The notes under the pieces were generated by a model. It searched no databases, was not told the DNA's origin, and saw only the letters and a program-made list of their open reading frames with translations. From Albimonas sp041685625 (GTDB lineage: Bacteria; Pseudomonadota; Alphaproteobacteria; Rhodobacterales; Rhodobacteraceae), in contig JAWLFJ010000001.1 of assembly GCA_041685625.1 (NCBI GenBank), positions 41,097-105,096 of the forward strand: a stretch of 64,000 nucleotides of DNA, read 5' to 3'. Position 1 is the stretch's first letter; every line of letters begins with the position of its first letter. Positions 7,225 to 15,886 of the stretch are shown in pieces. Made by a program: the position numbers and the translations under genes.

Positions 7225-10223
7225 TGGCGCGGCGGGTGCAGGCCGGCGGGCGGCGGATCGACCGCGCCAAGCCGGTGACGTTCCGGTTCGACGGGCGGCG
7301 GATGAAGGGCTTCGAGGGCGACACGCTCGCCTCGGCGCTGCTCGCCTCGGGGCGGCTCGTGATGGGGCGGAGCTTCAAGTATCACCGGCCGCGCGGACCC
7401 GTGGCGGCGGGGGCGGAGGAGCCGAACGCGCTGGTGAGCGTCGGCGCCGGGGACCGGCGGACGCCGAACCTGCGGGCGACGGTCGCGCCGCTGTCGGAGG
7501 GGCTGGCGGCGGAAAGCCAGAACCGCTGGCCGTCGCTCGATCTCGACGTCGGCGAGGTCAACGCGCTGGCGTATCGCTGGTTTCCGGCGGGGTTCTACTA
7601 CAAGACCTTCATGCGGCCGCGGGCGCTGTGGAAGCACCTGTTCGAGCCGGTGATCCGGCGGGCGGCGGGGCTGGGGCGCGCGCCGGAGCGGCCGGACCCG
7701 GACGATTACGAGCATTATCACCACGAGACGGAGGTGGTGGTCGCCGGGGGCGGGGTCTCGGGCCTCGCCGCGGCGCTCGCGGCCTCGCGCGGCGGCGCGC
7801 GGGTGCTGCTGGTCGAGCGCGCCGGCTGGTGGGGCGGGCGCGCGCCGACCGACGGGGCGGAGATCGACGGCAGGCCCGCGGAGGCCTGGGTGCGCGAGGC
7901 GGTCGCGGAACTGCGCGCCTCCTCCCGCGTGACGATGCGGCTGAACGCGGAGCTCGCCAGCGTGCAGGATCACGGCTTCTGCCTCGTGATCGAGGACGCG
8001 GCGGCGAACGGGGCCGAGGGGCTGCGCGAGCGGCTCTGGAAGGTGCGCGCGGGCCGGGTCGTCACGGCGACGGGGGCGATCGAGCGGCCGATCGCCTTCG
8101 TGGGCAACGACCGTCCGGGGGTGATGCTGGCCTCGGCGATGCGCGATTACCTCGATCTCTGGGGCGTGGCGGTCGGGCGGCGGGTGGTCGTCGCCACGGT
8201 CTGCGACGACGGATACCGGACGGCCTTGGCGCTGAAGGGCGCGGGGTCGGAGGTGACGCTCGTGGACGCGCGCGAGGCGGCGGGGCCGCTGAGGGCCGAG
8301 GCGGAGGGCGCCGGGGTCGCGGTGATCGCCGGGGCGGCGGTCTGGGAGGTCTCGGGCCGGATGCGGGTGAAGGGCGTGCGCGTCGGGGCCGTGGACGGCT
8401 CGGGCGAGGCGCGGGAGATCCGCTGCGACGCGGTGGCGATGGCGGGCGGATGGTCTCCGGTCGTGCATCTGTTCAGCCAGGCGGGCGGCAGGCTGCGCTG
8501 GGACGCCGAGGGCGCGATGTTCCGCCCCGATGCGGCGCGGGCGGCGACGGGCGCGGACGGCGAGCCCTTCGTGATCGCGGCGGGGACGGCGAACGGCGAG
8601 CTTCGGGTCGGCGCCGCCCTGGCGGACGCCCATGCGGCGGGCGTGCGGGCGGCGAAGGAGGTGCTGCGGAAGCCTTGCGCGGCGTCGGCGGCCGGGTCGG
8701 CGCCGGCGGGGGTCGACGCGGAGGAGGCGGCGTTGCGGCCGCTCTGGACCTCGCCCGAGGGGATGGGGCCGGAGGCGGCCTCGCACGCCTTCGTGGACTT
8801 CCAGAACGACGTGAAGGTCGCGGACGTGCGGCTCGCGGCGCAGGAGGGCTACGAGAGCGTCGAGCACGCCAAGCGCTACACGACGCTCGGCATGGCGACG
8901 GATCAAGGCAAGCTTTCGAACGTCGTGGGCCTCGCGATTCTCGCGGAGGCGCGGGGGGCGGAGATCCCGCAGGTGGGGACGACGACCTTCCGCCCGCCCT
9001 ACACGCCGCTGACGCTGGGCACGATCGCGGGGGCGAACCGGCGCGAGCTGTTCAAGCCGGTGCGGCGCACGCCGATGGACGCCTGGCACGACGCCGCCGG
9101 CGCGGACTGGGAACCGGTGGGCGACTGGCGCCGGCCGTTCTGCTACCGGCGCGGCGGCGAGACGCGCGAGCAGGCGGTGGAGCGGGAGATCCTGGCGACG
9201 CGCGGGTCGGTGGGGATGCTCGACGCCTCGACCCTCGGCAAGATGCTGGTGGCGGGGCCGGACGCAGGCGTCTTTCTGGATCGCGTCTACACCAACATGA
9301 TGAGCACGCTGAAGCCGGGGCGCTGCCGCTACGGGCTGATGTGCGACGAGGGCGGGTTCCTGTTCGACGACGGCGTGGTGGCGCGGCTGTCGGAGGACGC
9401 GTTCCTGCTGCACACCACCTCGGGCGGCGCCGGGCGGGTGCATGGCTGGCTCGAGGAGTGGCTGCAGACGGAGTGGTGGGATCTGCGGGTCTGGGTCGCG
9501 GACGTCACCGAGCAGTGGGCGCAGGTCGCCGTCGTGGGGCCGAAGGCGCGCGAGGTGCTGGAGCGGCTCGGCGGGATGGACCTGTCGCGCGAGGCGCTGC
9601 CCTTCATGGGGATGGCGGAAGGGACGCTCGGCGGGATGGCGGCGCGGGTCTGTCGGATCTCGTTCTCGGGGGAGCTCTCCTACGAGGTCGCGGTGCCGGC
9701 GAGCCGCGGGCAGGCCCTCTGGGACGCGCTGCGGGAGGCCGGCGCCGAGTTCGGGATCACGCCCTACGGGACCGAGGCGCTGCACGTCATGCGGGCCGAG
9801 AAGGGCTTCGTCATGATCGGGGACGAGACCGACGGGACGGTGACGCCGCTCGATCTCGGGCTCGGCTGGGCGGTGTCGAAGAAGAAGGACGACTTCCTCG
9901 GCAAGCGCGGGATGATGCGGAGCGATCTGGTGCGGGAGGACCGCTTGCGGCTGGTCGGGCTGGAGACGGTCGATCCCGAGGCGGTGCTGCCGGACGGCGC
10001 CCATGCGGTCGAAGGGCGCGGGCGCGCGCGCCGGACGATCGGGCACGTCACCTCGACCTATCGCTCGCCGACGCTGGGGCGGTCGATCGCCCTGGCGCTG
10101 GTCGAGCGAGGGCCGGAGCGGATGGGCGAGGTGCTGCGCTTCCCGGTGAAGGGGGGCGCGGTGAAGGCGCGTGTGGTCGCGCCGGGATGGTACGATCCGG
10201 AAGGGGAGCGGCAGGATGTCTAG
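7224..10223 (+). CDS. soxA: Sarcosine oxidase subunit alpha
   Basis: The 999-residue large subunit. The N-terminal region (about 1-100) resembles a [2Fe-2S] ferredoxin-like fold without the cluster and contains RSFKYHRPRG. An NAD-binding Rossmann module follows with VVAGGGVSGLAAALAASRGG near residue 173. The C-terminal 400 residues are an aminomethyltransferase-like folate-binding domain (GMLDASTLGKMLVAGPDA, RISFSGELSYEVAVP, GTEALHVMRAEKGF), where the one-carbon unit meets tetrahydrofolate. Length is standard. It overlaps soxD by 1 bp and soxG by 8 bp. Confidence 0.96.
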   Translation: MARRVQAGGRRIDRAKPVTFRFDGRRMKGFEGDTLASALLASGRLVMGRSFKYHRPRGPVAAGAEEPNALVSVGAGDRRTPNLRATVAPLSEGLAAESQNRWPSLDLDVGEVNALAYRWFPAGFYYKTFMRPRALWKHLFEPVIRRAAGLGRAPERPDPDDYEHYHHETEVVVAGGGVSGLAAALAASRGGARVLLVERAGWWGGRAPTDGAEIDGRPAEAWVREAVAELRASSRVTMRLNAELASVQDHGFCLVIEDAAANGAEGLRERLWKVRAGRVVTATGAIERPIAFVGNDRPGVMLASAMRDYLDLWGVAVGRRVVVATVCDDGYRTALALKGAGSEVTLVDAREAAGPLRAEAEGAGVAVIAGAAVWEVSGRMRVKGVRVGAVDGSGEAREIRCDAVAMAGGWSPVVHLFSQAGGRLRWDAEGAMFRPDAARAATGADGEPFVIAAGTANGELRVGAALADAHAAGVRAAKEVLRKPCAASAAGSAPAGVDAEEAALRPLWTSPEGMGPEAASHAFVDFQNDVKVADVRLAAQEGYESVEHAKRYTTLGMATDQGKLSNVVGLAILAEARGAEIPQVGTTTFRPPYTPLTLGTIAGANRRELFKPVRRTPMDAWHDAAGADWEPVGDWRRPFCYRRGGETREQAVEREILATRGSVGMLDASTLGKMLVAGPDAGVFLDRVYTNMMSTLKPGRCRYGLMCDEGGFLFDDGVVARLSEDAFLLHTTSGGAGRVHGWLEEWLQTEWWDLRVWVADVTEQWAQVAVVGPKAREVLERLGGMDLSREALPFMGMAEGTLGGMAARVCRISFSGELSYEVAVPASRGQALWDALREAGAEFGITPYGTEALHVMRAEKGFVMIGDETDGTVTPLDLGLGWAVSKKKDDFLGKRGMMRSDLVREDRLRLVGLETVDPEAVLPDGAHAVEGRGRARRTIGHVTSTYRSPTLGRSIALALVERGPERMGEVLRFPVKGGAVKARVVAPGWYDPEGERQDV

Positions 10224-10734
10224 GCGGGCGCGGCCGGCGACGGCGGAGCGGCTGACGCCGCGCGGGATGGTGGCGCTCAGGGCGGCGCCGGAGGCGATGG
10301 CGGCGGTGGCGGAGGCGGCGGGCGTCGCCGATCCCGCCCTGCGGCGCTGGGAGGGCGCCGGCGACCGGGCGCTGGTCTGGATGAGCCCCGACGAGCGGCT
10401 GCTGATCTGCCCGCGCTGGGACGCGGCGGCGCTGGCGGGCGCGCTGGCGGAGGTGGCGGGGCTGGCCGCGGACGTCTCGGACATGCGCGCCGCGTTCCGG
10501 GTGGCGGGGCCGGGGGCGCGGGACGTTCTGGCCAAGGGCGCGGCGGTGGATCTCTCCCGCGCGGCGTTCGGCGCGGGCGACGTGCGGCGGACGCATCTGG
10601 CCGAGGTGGCGGCGATGATCCGCGGGACGGGGGAGGCGGAGTTCGAGCTGCTCTGCTTCCGTTCGGTCGAGGGTCACGTGGCGCGCTGGCTGGAGATCGC
10701 GACGATGCCGGGACGGGCGCCGGCGGTGCTCTGA
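10216..10734 (+). CDS. soxG: Sarcosine oxidase subunit gamma
   Basis: The 172-residue gamma subunit, related to the N-terminal part of aminomethyltransferases. Recognisable are LVWMSPDERLLI, DVSDMRAAFRVAGPGARDVL and a C-terminal FELLCFRSVEGHVARWLEIA. The ATG at 10216 lies inside the end of soxA (8-bp overlap) and is preceded by GGGGAGCGGCAGG. It is the last gene of soxBDAG; no folate or glycine genes follow. Confidence 0.92.
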   Translation: MSRRARPATAERLTPRGMVALRAAPEAMAAVAEAAGVADPALRRWEGAGDRALVWMSPDERLLICPRWDAAALAGALAEVAGLAADVSDMRAAFRVAGPGARDVLAKGAAVDLSRAAFGAGDVRRTHLAEVAAMIRGTGEAEFELLCFRSVEGHVARWLEIATMPGRAPAVL

Positions 10735-10810
10735 CCCGCGCCTCGCGTGCCATGCGGATCTTCACGGTTCGTTGACGCGCCATGCGCCCAGCGCAAAGCG
10801 GGCTTCGGTT

Positions 10811-10827
10811 TTTGTGCGGTGCACAAA
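10811..10827. promoter_or_regulatory. 17-bp perfect palindrome, possible operator
   Basis: TTTGTGC-GGT-GCACAAA, a 7-bp inverted repeat with a 3-bp spacer in an AT-richer patch (10735-10860) ahead of the 53-aa gene. This symmetry suits a dimeric repressor. I cannot name the regulator. A TTGACG at 10772 could be a -35 element upstream. Confidence 0.4.
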
Positions 10828-10865
10828 GGGACAGTGCCGCTTAATTGTAAGGCCAACGAAGCAAG

Positions 10866-10902
10866 GAGCCCTCGGGGGCCGCGCGAGGCGCGGCGGGGGC
10901 TC
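10866..10902 (+). other. 5'-leader stem-loop
   Basis: GAGCCC (10866-10871) pairs with GGGCTC (10897-10902). Inside, CCGCGC (10879-10884) pairs with GCGCGG (10888-10893) over a GAG loop. The structure ends 4 bases before the Shine-Dalgarno AAGGAGG of the next gene and may tune its translation or stability. Confidence 0.35.
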
Positions 10903-10918
10903 GCCAAGGAGGCCCAAC

Positions 10919-11080
10919 ATGAACCGTCACATCGTCACCGACGCCGAGATCCGAATCCTCGAAGCCGATGCCCGCCGCATGCGCGCGGAGGCGTTCCGGA
11001 ATGCGGGCGCGGCGTTCTCCGTCTGGATCCGCGGGCTCTTCGCGGGCGCCGAGACGCCGAAGGGCGGCCGCACGGCCTGA
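10919..11080 (+). CDS. Small protein of unknown function (53 aa)
   Basis: A short basic protein: MNRHIVTDAEIRILEADARR, then an amphipathic RAEAFRNAGAAFSVWIRGLF helix and a polar tail. AAGGAGG lies 6 bases before the ATG, one of the best ribosome-binding sites in the window. The leader is AT-richer, with a palindrome and a stem-loop, and a strong terminator follows. The composition resembles the many short alphaproteobacterial proteins with an Arg-rich amphipathic helix (DUF1127-like in general character), but I cannot assign a family. Confidence 0.65.
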   Translation: MNRHIVTDAEIRILEADARRMRAEAFRNAGAAFSVWIRGLFAGAETPKGGRTA

Positions 11081-11174
11081 GCCGACGCCGCACCGGATCG
11101 GGCCGCGGTTCCTCCCATCCGCCGGCCCGCACGCGCCGCGTCGAGCCCTCATCCCCGGCAACGACGCGGCCGTG

Positions 11175-11208
11175 AGCCCCCGCCCGGACCTCCCGCCGGG
11201 CGGGGGCT
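11175..11208. terminator. Bidirectional terminator
   Basis: A perfect 13-bp stem AGCCCCCGCCCGG/CCGGGCGGGGGCT with an 8-nt loop, between the convergent 53-aa gene and the sulfotransferase gene. Confidence 0.75.
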
Positions 11209-11216
11209 TCGCGTCT

Positions 11217-12428
11217 TCAGGAGGCCGCGGCGAGGCGCTTCTGCCAGCCCGTCGGCCCCTCGAGCGGGGCGAGGCCGAGTTCGGCCTCGGCGAAGGCCAG
11301 CAGCGCGTAGTCGCGGGCGTACCAGTCCTTCAGGATCTCCACCGCCTCCGGCGAGAGGCGGGCGTCGTCGTCGTAGCGGTTGGCGTGGGCGCGGGTCTCG
11401 TCCTCGGGCAGGCGCAGCGTGTCGGGCGCGCCGAGGCGCTCGAGAAGGCGGGAGAAGTCCTCCGCCAGCCGCTCCTGGCGCATCAGCAGGAGGATGTCGG
11501 GCGCGCGGGCGCGGAGCGTTTCCTCATCGACGAACCAATCCCATAGGCTCGTGCGGACGTGATTGACGCCGCGCATGGCGGCTTCGGCGGCCTCGCGGGT
11601 CCCGGCGTCTTCGGCGCGGAGGGCGCGGGCGAGGGCGTCGGGCGTCGTGAAGCGTTCGAAGCAGGCGCGCTCGGCCTTGTTCCAGGGATTGTGGTAGCGG
11701 GGCCTGCCCTCGCGCAGGCGCGAGAAGAAGCCGGAGACGTAGCGGTCGATCGGGTCGCGCAGCACCGCCACGAGCTTCTCGCCCGGCGGCAGGTCGGCGA
11801 GGGTGAAGCGGTGCGGGCAGGGGCGGATCGCGCAGGTCTCGGTCCCCGCCCGGCGGATCGGGTCGAGGGCCTCCTTCAGGGCGGTCCCGGCGGTCTTGCG
11901 GATGTGCATCAGGTGCACGACCGGGCGGCCCTTCGGATCCGGCGGGGTCGGAAACGGCGGCGGCCCGTCCTTGGCGGCGCGGCGCTTGCGCCGGCGCTCG
12001 GCCTTGTCGAGGTAGACCGAGTCGACATCGCGGTCGCCGGCCTTGCGCGGGGCGCCCCGGCCCTTGCGGCCGCCTCCGCCGCCCTTGCCGCCTCCGCCGC
12101 CCTCTGCGGCGTCCGCGCGCTTCGCGGCGGCGCCCTTGAGGGGCGCGTCGCCGGCGAGCGGCTCTTCGCGCTCGGCCTTGGCTCGGCGGCGGCGTTTCGG
12201 ACCCTGACCGGAGCCGGCGCGACGCCGGCCGGCGCCGCGGTTTCGGCCTGGCCCGTCACCAGCGGCGGCGCGACGCCCGGCGCGCCCGGAGCTCCGGGCG
12301 ACGTCGCCGTCGTCCTGCGCTCCGGCGCCGGCCTTGCGGGCGGCGCCCTTGCGGGGGCCGGACGTCCGGGAAGGCTTCGGAGCCTTGGCCGCGATGAGCC
12401 CGAGGCGGCGTAGGAGGCGGGTCAGCAC
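11217..12428 (-). CDS. Sulfotransferase family protein with long basic N-terminal tail
   Basis: PAPS-dependent sulfotransferase-like protein, 403 residues. The 5'-phosphosulfate loop is HIRKTAGTALKEAL near residue 174 and the 3'-phosphate motif is RDPIDRYVSGFFSRL near 225. Later motifs (NHVRTSLWDWFVDEE, ILLLMRQERLAEDFSRL) resemble the sulfotransferase family 2 / heparan-sulfate-type enzymes. Residues about 10-160 are a low-complexity Lys/Arg/Gly/Ala/Pro segment with no fold, unusual for this family. The substrate is unknown; surface polysaccharide is plausible. The gene stands alone between terminator and promoter regions. Confidence 0.75.
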   Translation of the reverse strand: MLTRLLRRLGLIAAKAPKPSRTSGPRKGAARKAGAGAQDDGDVARSSGRAGRRAAAGDGPGRNRGAGRRRAGSGQGPKRRRRAKAEREEPLAGDAPLKGAAAKRADAAEGGGGGKGGGGGRKGRGAPRKAGDRDVDSVYLDKAERRRKRRAAKDGPPPFPTPPDPKGRPVVHLMHIRKTAGTALKEALDPIRRAGTETCAIRPCPHRFTLADLPPGEKLVAVLRDPIDRYVSGFFSRLREGRPRYHNPWNKAERACFERFTTPDALARALRAEDAGTREAAEAAMRGVNHVRTSLWDWFVDEETLRARAPDILLLMRQERLAEDFSRLLERLGAPDTLRLPEDETRAHANRYDDDARLSPEAVEILKDWYARDYALLAFAEAELGLAPLEGPTGWQKRLAAAS

Positions 12429-12813
12429 GGCGTTTCCTCCCGCGGTGAACTACGGGCCACGTCTTGGGGCGCCGCGCCGGCCCTCGCAAGGGGATCGACT
12501 TGCCGCCGGCGCCCGTCGAGGACCCGGATCCCCGATCCGCCGGGGGGCGTGAGAATCCTGTGCGCTTTCCTTGGCGCGCCGCCGGCGACCCATCCGGCGT
12601 GCCTCGGGAATCGGGCTGCGACCTGCAGGCCGACGCCATTCCGCCGGAAGTCGTTTCCAGACGGTCATTGACGTTACGTCGCCGGCTGGGTTAACCATCG
12701 CCGCATAGTCGTTTCCGCGGGGGCAGCTCCCGCGTTGGTGAGGCCGTCGTTGCGTGTCCGGCTCCTGAAGCGTTCGGACGCACCCCGTCTCGAAGCCAAC
12801 CTGAGGGAATGAC
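12429..12813. other. Divergent promoter region (sulfotransferase / vWA protein)
   Basis: About 385 bases without a gene. The segment 12660-12712 is AT-richer than its surroundings. It contains TTGACG (12668-12673), with TTAACC exactly 17 bp downstream, and the CtrA half-site discussed separately. A short inverted repeat CGCGGG/CCCGCG lies near 12715-12735 in the presumed leader of the vWA gene. Confidence 0.5.
12691..12698 (+). promoter_or_regulatory. Possible CtrA half-site
   Basis: TTAACCAT is a perfect match to the alphaproteobacterial CtrA half-site. It lies 116 bases upstream of the vWA gene start, in the AT-rich part of its promoter region. ctrA itself is 5.6 kb downstream. A single half-site is only suggestive. 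Confidence 0.35.
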
Positions 12814-13575
12814 ATGCGATTGCACCTTTCGGCCGCCGCGGCCGCGGCGATGTCCGCCACGCTGTTCGCCGCCCCGGCGAACGCGCTGACCCAGGACGTC
12901 GATCTGACCTTCGTGATCGACCGGTCCGGCTCGATGGGAGGCGAATTCGGCTTCCTGGGCGGAGCCATCGCGGGCTTCCTCGCAGACATCGAGACCTCGC
13001 CCGTCGTCGGCACGGCCCGCGGCGCGCTCGTGACCTACACGAACACCGCGCGCCTCGAGCAGGATCTGACCGACGATCCGACCGTGCTCTCGACCGCCTT
13101 CGGCGCGGTCTCCACCGGCGGGTTCATCGAGAATGCGGTGCAGGCCGAGCGCGACGCGGCCTTCAACCTCGGCATCGGCTACGGCGCCGACACCGTGAAG
13201 TCGCTGATCCTGATCACCGACGAGGATGCGGACGACTTCTTCTCGGCCGACGGCGCCGATCTGCGGGCCGAACTGATCGGCGGCGGCTTCCTGAACAACA
13301 TCATCTTCCAGCCGGGATCCGGCTCAAGCGACACGCAGTACGAGTTGATGGCGATCTCGTCGCTGAGCGGCAACGATCCGACCGAGGCGCTCTTCTCGAT
13401 CACCGACTTCCGCGATGATCCTTCGGGGTTCCTCGCCGACTTCACGGCGGCGAAGCTGCGGGAGATCGAGGAGGAGATCACCGAGAACCGTATTCCGTTG
13501 CCGGGCGCGCTGCCGCTCGCGGTGCTCGGCGTGGGCGCGCTTGTGGGCGTCGCGCGTCGCCGCGGCAAGGCCTGA
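12814..13575 (+). CDS. Secreted von Willebrand factor A domain protein with VPLPA-CTERM-like sorting tail
   Basis: A 253-residue exported protein. It has a signal peptide (cleavage near ANA at about residue 25), then a vWA domain starting VDLTFVIDRSGSMGG; DRSGS is the metal-ion-dependent adhesion (MIDAS) motif and LILITDEDADDFF is the later acidic strand. The last 30 residues are a tripartite sorting tail: IPLPGALPLA, a hydrophobic helix (VLGVGALVGVA) and the basic cluster RRRGKA. This resembles VPLPA-CTERM proteins processed by exosortase-type systems and suggests transfer to the cell surface or exopolysaccharide. No exosortase is in the window. Confidence 0.82.
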   Translation: MRLHLSAAAAAAMSATLFAAPANALTQDVDLTFVIDRSGSMGGEFGFLGGAIAGFLADIETSPVVGTARGALVTYTNTARLEQDLTDDPTVLSTAFGAVSTGGFIENAVQAERDAAFNLGIGYGADTVKSLILITDEDADDFFSADGADLRAELIGGGFLNNIIFQPGSGSSDTQYELMAISSLSGNDPTEALFSITDFRDDPSGFLADFTAAKLREIEEEITENRIPLPGALPLAVLGVGALVGVARRRGKA

Positions 13576-13620
13576 GCTATCGCGCTTGTGGACGGCGGAG
13601 TCTCCGCCGCCCCAGTGATC

Positions 13621-13660
13621 CGGCCCCGCGCCACTTCGGCGCGGGGCCGTTTCGCTTTCG
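13621..13660 (+). terminator. Rho-independent terminator of the vWA gene
   Basis: A perfect 12-bp stem CGGCCCCGCGCC/GGCGCGGGGCCG with loop ACTTC, followed by TTTCGCTTTC. It lies 45 bases after the stop codon and also faces the end of convergent uvrB. Confidence 0.85.
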
Positions 13661-13702
13661 GGGAGGGCGGGCCGTGGGCAGGCGGGGCCGACTTTCCCGC
13701 GC

Positions 13703-15886
13703 TCAGCCCGCCTTGCGCTTGCCGCGGCCCTTGTAGGCGCGGGAGCCGGGGCGCCCGGCGGTGGAGCGGCCCTCGGCCCTGCGGGCCTCCTCGGTCGCCT
13801 TCTCGACCGCCGACTGGCGCGCGAGCGGATCGTCGGAGACCACGAGGTCCACCGTCTCCAGCCGCTTGACCTCGTCGCGCAGACGCGCCGCCTCCTCGAA
13901 CTCCAGGTTCTCGGCCGCCTTCATCATGTCCTTGCGCAGCTTCTCGAGATGCGCCTGCAGGTTGGCGCCGGGCTTCGGGCCCTTCTCGATCTTCGCGGTG
14001 ACGCGGCTGAGGTCGGTGTCGCCCTGCCAGACGCCTTCCAGCACGTCCGCGACGTTCTTGCGGATGGTCTGGGGCGTGATGCCGTGCGCCTCGTTGTAGG
14101 CGACCTGCTTCTCGCGGCGGCGGTCGGTCTCGCGGATCGCGCGTTCCATCGAGCCGGTGACGCGGTCGGCATACATGATCACCCGGCCCTCGAGATTGCG
14201 GGCGGCCCGGCCGATGGTCTGGATCAGCGAGGTCTCGGAGCGCAGGAACCCCTCCTTGTCGGCGTCGAGGATGGCGACGAGGGCGACCTCGGGGATGTCG
14301 AGCCCCTCGCGCAGCAGGTTGATGCCGATCAGCACGTCGAAGGCGCCGAGGCGGAGATCGCGCAGGATCTCGATGCGCTCGATGGTGTCGATGTCGGAGT
14401 GCATGTAGCGCACCCGGATGCCCTGCTCGTGCAGGTATTCGGTCAGATCCTCGGCCATGCGTTTCGTGAGCGTGGTGCAGAGGACGCGCCCGCCCTTCTG
14501 CGCGACGATGCGGATCTCGTCGAGGAGGTCGTCGACCTGGCTCTCGACCGGCCGGATCTCCACCTCCGGATCGACGAGGCCGGTGGGGCGGATCACCTGT
14601 TCGGTGAAGACGCCGCCGGTGCGCTCCAGCTCCCAGGAGCCGGGCGTCGCCGAGACGAACACCGATTGCGGGCGCATGGCGTCCCACTCCTCGAACTTGA
14701 GCGGGCGGTTGTCCATGCAGGAGGGCAGGCGGAAGCCGTGCTCGGCCAGGGTGAACTTGCGGCGGTAGTCGCCCTTGTACATGGCGCCGAGCTGGGGGAC
14801 CGAGACGTGGCTTTCGTCCGCGAACACGATGGCGTCGTCGGGGACGTATTCGAAGAGGGTCGGCGGCGGCTCGCCCGGCGCGCGGCCGGTGAGGTAGCGG
14901 GAGTAGTTCTCGATCCCGTTGCAGGAGCCGGTCGCCTCGATCATCTCGACGTCGTGATTCGTGCGCTGCTCGATGCGCTGGGCCTCGAGCAGGCGGCCTT
15001 CGGCCTCGAGCTGCTTCAGACGCACGGCGAGCTCGGCCTTGATGCCCTTCACCGCCTGCTGGAGCGTCGGGCGGGGCGTGACGTAGTGGCTGTTGGCGTA
15101 GATCCGGACCTTGGAGAGGTCGCCCATCCGCTCGCCGGTGAGGGGGTCGAACTCGACGATCGATTCGAGCTCCTCGCCGAAGAAGGAGAATCGCCAGGCG
15201 CGGTCCTCGAGATGGGCGGGCCAGAGCTCCAGCGAATCGCCGCGCACGCGGAAGGCGCCGCGGGCGAAGGCGGCGTCGTTGCGGCGGTATTGCTGGGCGG
15301 TGAGCTCGCGCATCACGGCGCGGAGGTCGTAGTCGTGGCCGACCTCGAGCTCCTGGGTCATGGCGCCGTAGGTCTCCACCGCGCCGATGCCGTAGATGCA
15401 GGAGACGGAGGCGACGATGATCACGTCGTCGCGTTCGAGCAGGGCGCGGGTGGCGCTGTGGCGCATCCGGTCGATCTGCTCGTTGATCTGGGCTTCCTTG
15501 GCGATGTAGGTGTCGGAGCGTGGGACGTAAGCCTCAGGCTGGTAGTAGTCGTAGTAGCTGACGAAGTATTCCACGGCGTTGTTCGGAAAGAACGACTTGA
15601 ACTCGCCGTAGAGTTGTGCCGCCAGCGTCTTGTTCGGCGCGAGGATGATCGCGGGACGCTGCGTCGCTTCGATCACCTTTGCCATGGTGAACGTCTTGCC
15701 GGTGCCGGTCGCGCCGAGCAGCACCTGATCGCGCTCGCCGGCGTTCACCGCCGCCGCGATCTCGGCGATGGCCGTGGGCTGGTCGCCGGCGGGTTCGTAT
15801 TCGGTCACCATCTCGAGCCGCTTGCCGCCTTCGAGCTTCTCGCGGCGGCGGGGGTCGGGGACGGTGACGAGGCTGTCCACGGTCAT
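13703..15886 (-). CDS. uvrB: Excinuclease ABC subunit B
   Basis: UvrB verifies damage and loads UvrC in nucleotide excision repair. The 727-residue product has Walker A GATGTGKT near residue 58, the damage-probing beta-hairpin (YYDYYQPEAYVP, near 110), DESHVSVPQ (Walker B region), helicase motifs VSATPGSWE, GINLLREGLDIPEV and QTIGRAARN, and a C-terminal UVR motif (LEKLRKDMMKAAENLEFEEA). The tail after it is basic (KGRGKRKAG). No GAAC-N7-GAAC LexA box is visible before its start, unlike imuB in this window. Confidence 0.98.
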   Translation of the reverse strand: MTVDSLVTVPDPRRREKLEGGKRLEMVTEYEPAGDQPTAIAEIAAAVNAGERDQVLLGATGTGKTFTMAKVIEATQRPAIILAPNKTLAAQLYGEFKSFFPNNAVEYFVSYYDYYQPEAYVPRSDTYIAKEAQINEQIDRMRHSATRALLERDDVIIVASVSCIYGIGAVETYGAMTQELEVGHDYDLRAVMRELTAQQYRRNDAAFARGAFRVRGDSLELWPAHLEDRAWRFSFFGEELESIVEFDPLTGERMGDLSKVRIYANSHYVTPRPTLQQAVKGIKAELAVRLKQLEAEGRLLEAQRIEQRTNHDVEMIEATGSCNGIENYSRYLTGRAPGEPPPTLFEYVPDDAIVFADESHVSVPQLGAMYKGDYRRKFTLAEHGFRLPSCMDNRPLKFEEWDAMRPQSVFVSATPGSWELERTGGVFTEQVIRPTGLVDPEVEIRPVESQVDDLLDEIRIVAQKGGRVLCTTLTKRMAEDLTEYLHEQGIRVRYMHSDIDTIERIEILRDLRLGAFDVLIGINLLREGLDIPEVALVAILDADKEGFLRSETSLIQTIGRAARNLEGRVIMYADRVTGSMERAIRETDRRREKQVAYNEAHGITPQTIRKNVADVLEGVWQGDTDLSRVTAKIEKGPKPGANLQAHLEKLRKDMMKAAENLEFEEAARLRDEVKRLETVDLVVSDDPLARQSAVEKATEEARRAEGRSTAGRPGSRAYKGRGKRKAG

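Noticed and set aside
12668..12696. TTGACG-N17-TTAACC as a sigma-70 promoter for the vWA gene
   Set aside because: The spacing is ideal but TTAACC matches the -10 consensus poorly (2 of 6). It is kept only as a CtrA half-site candidate.
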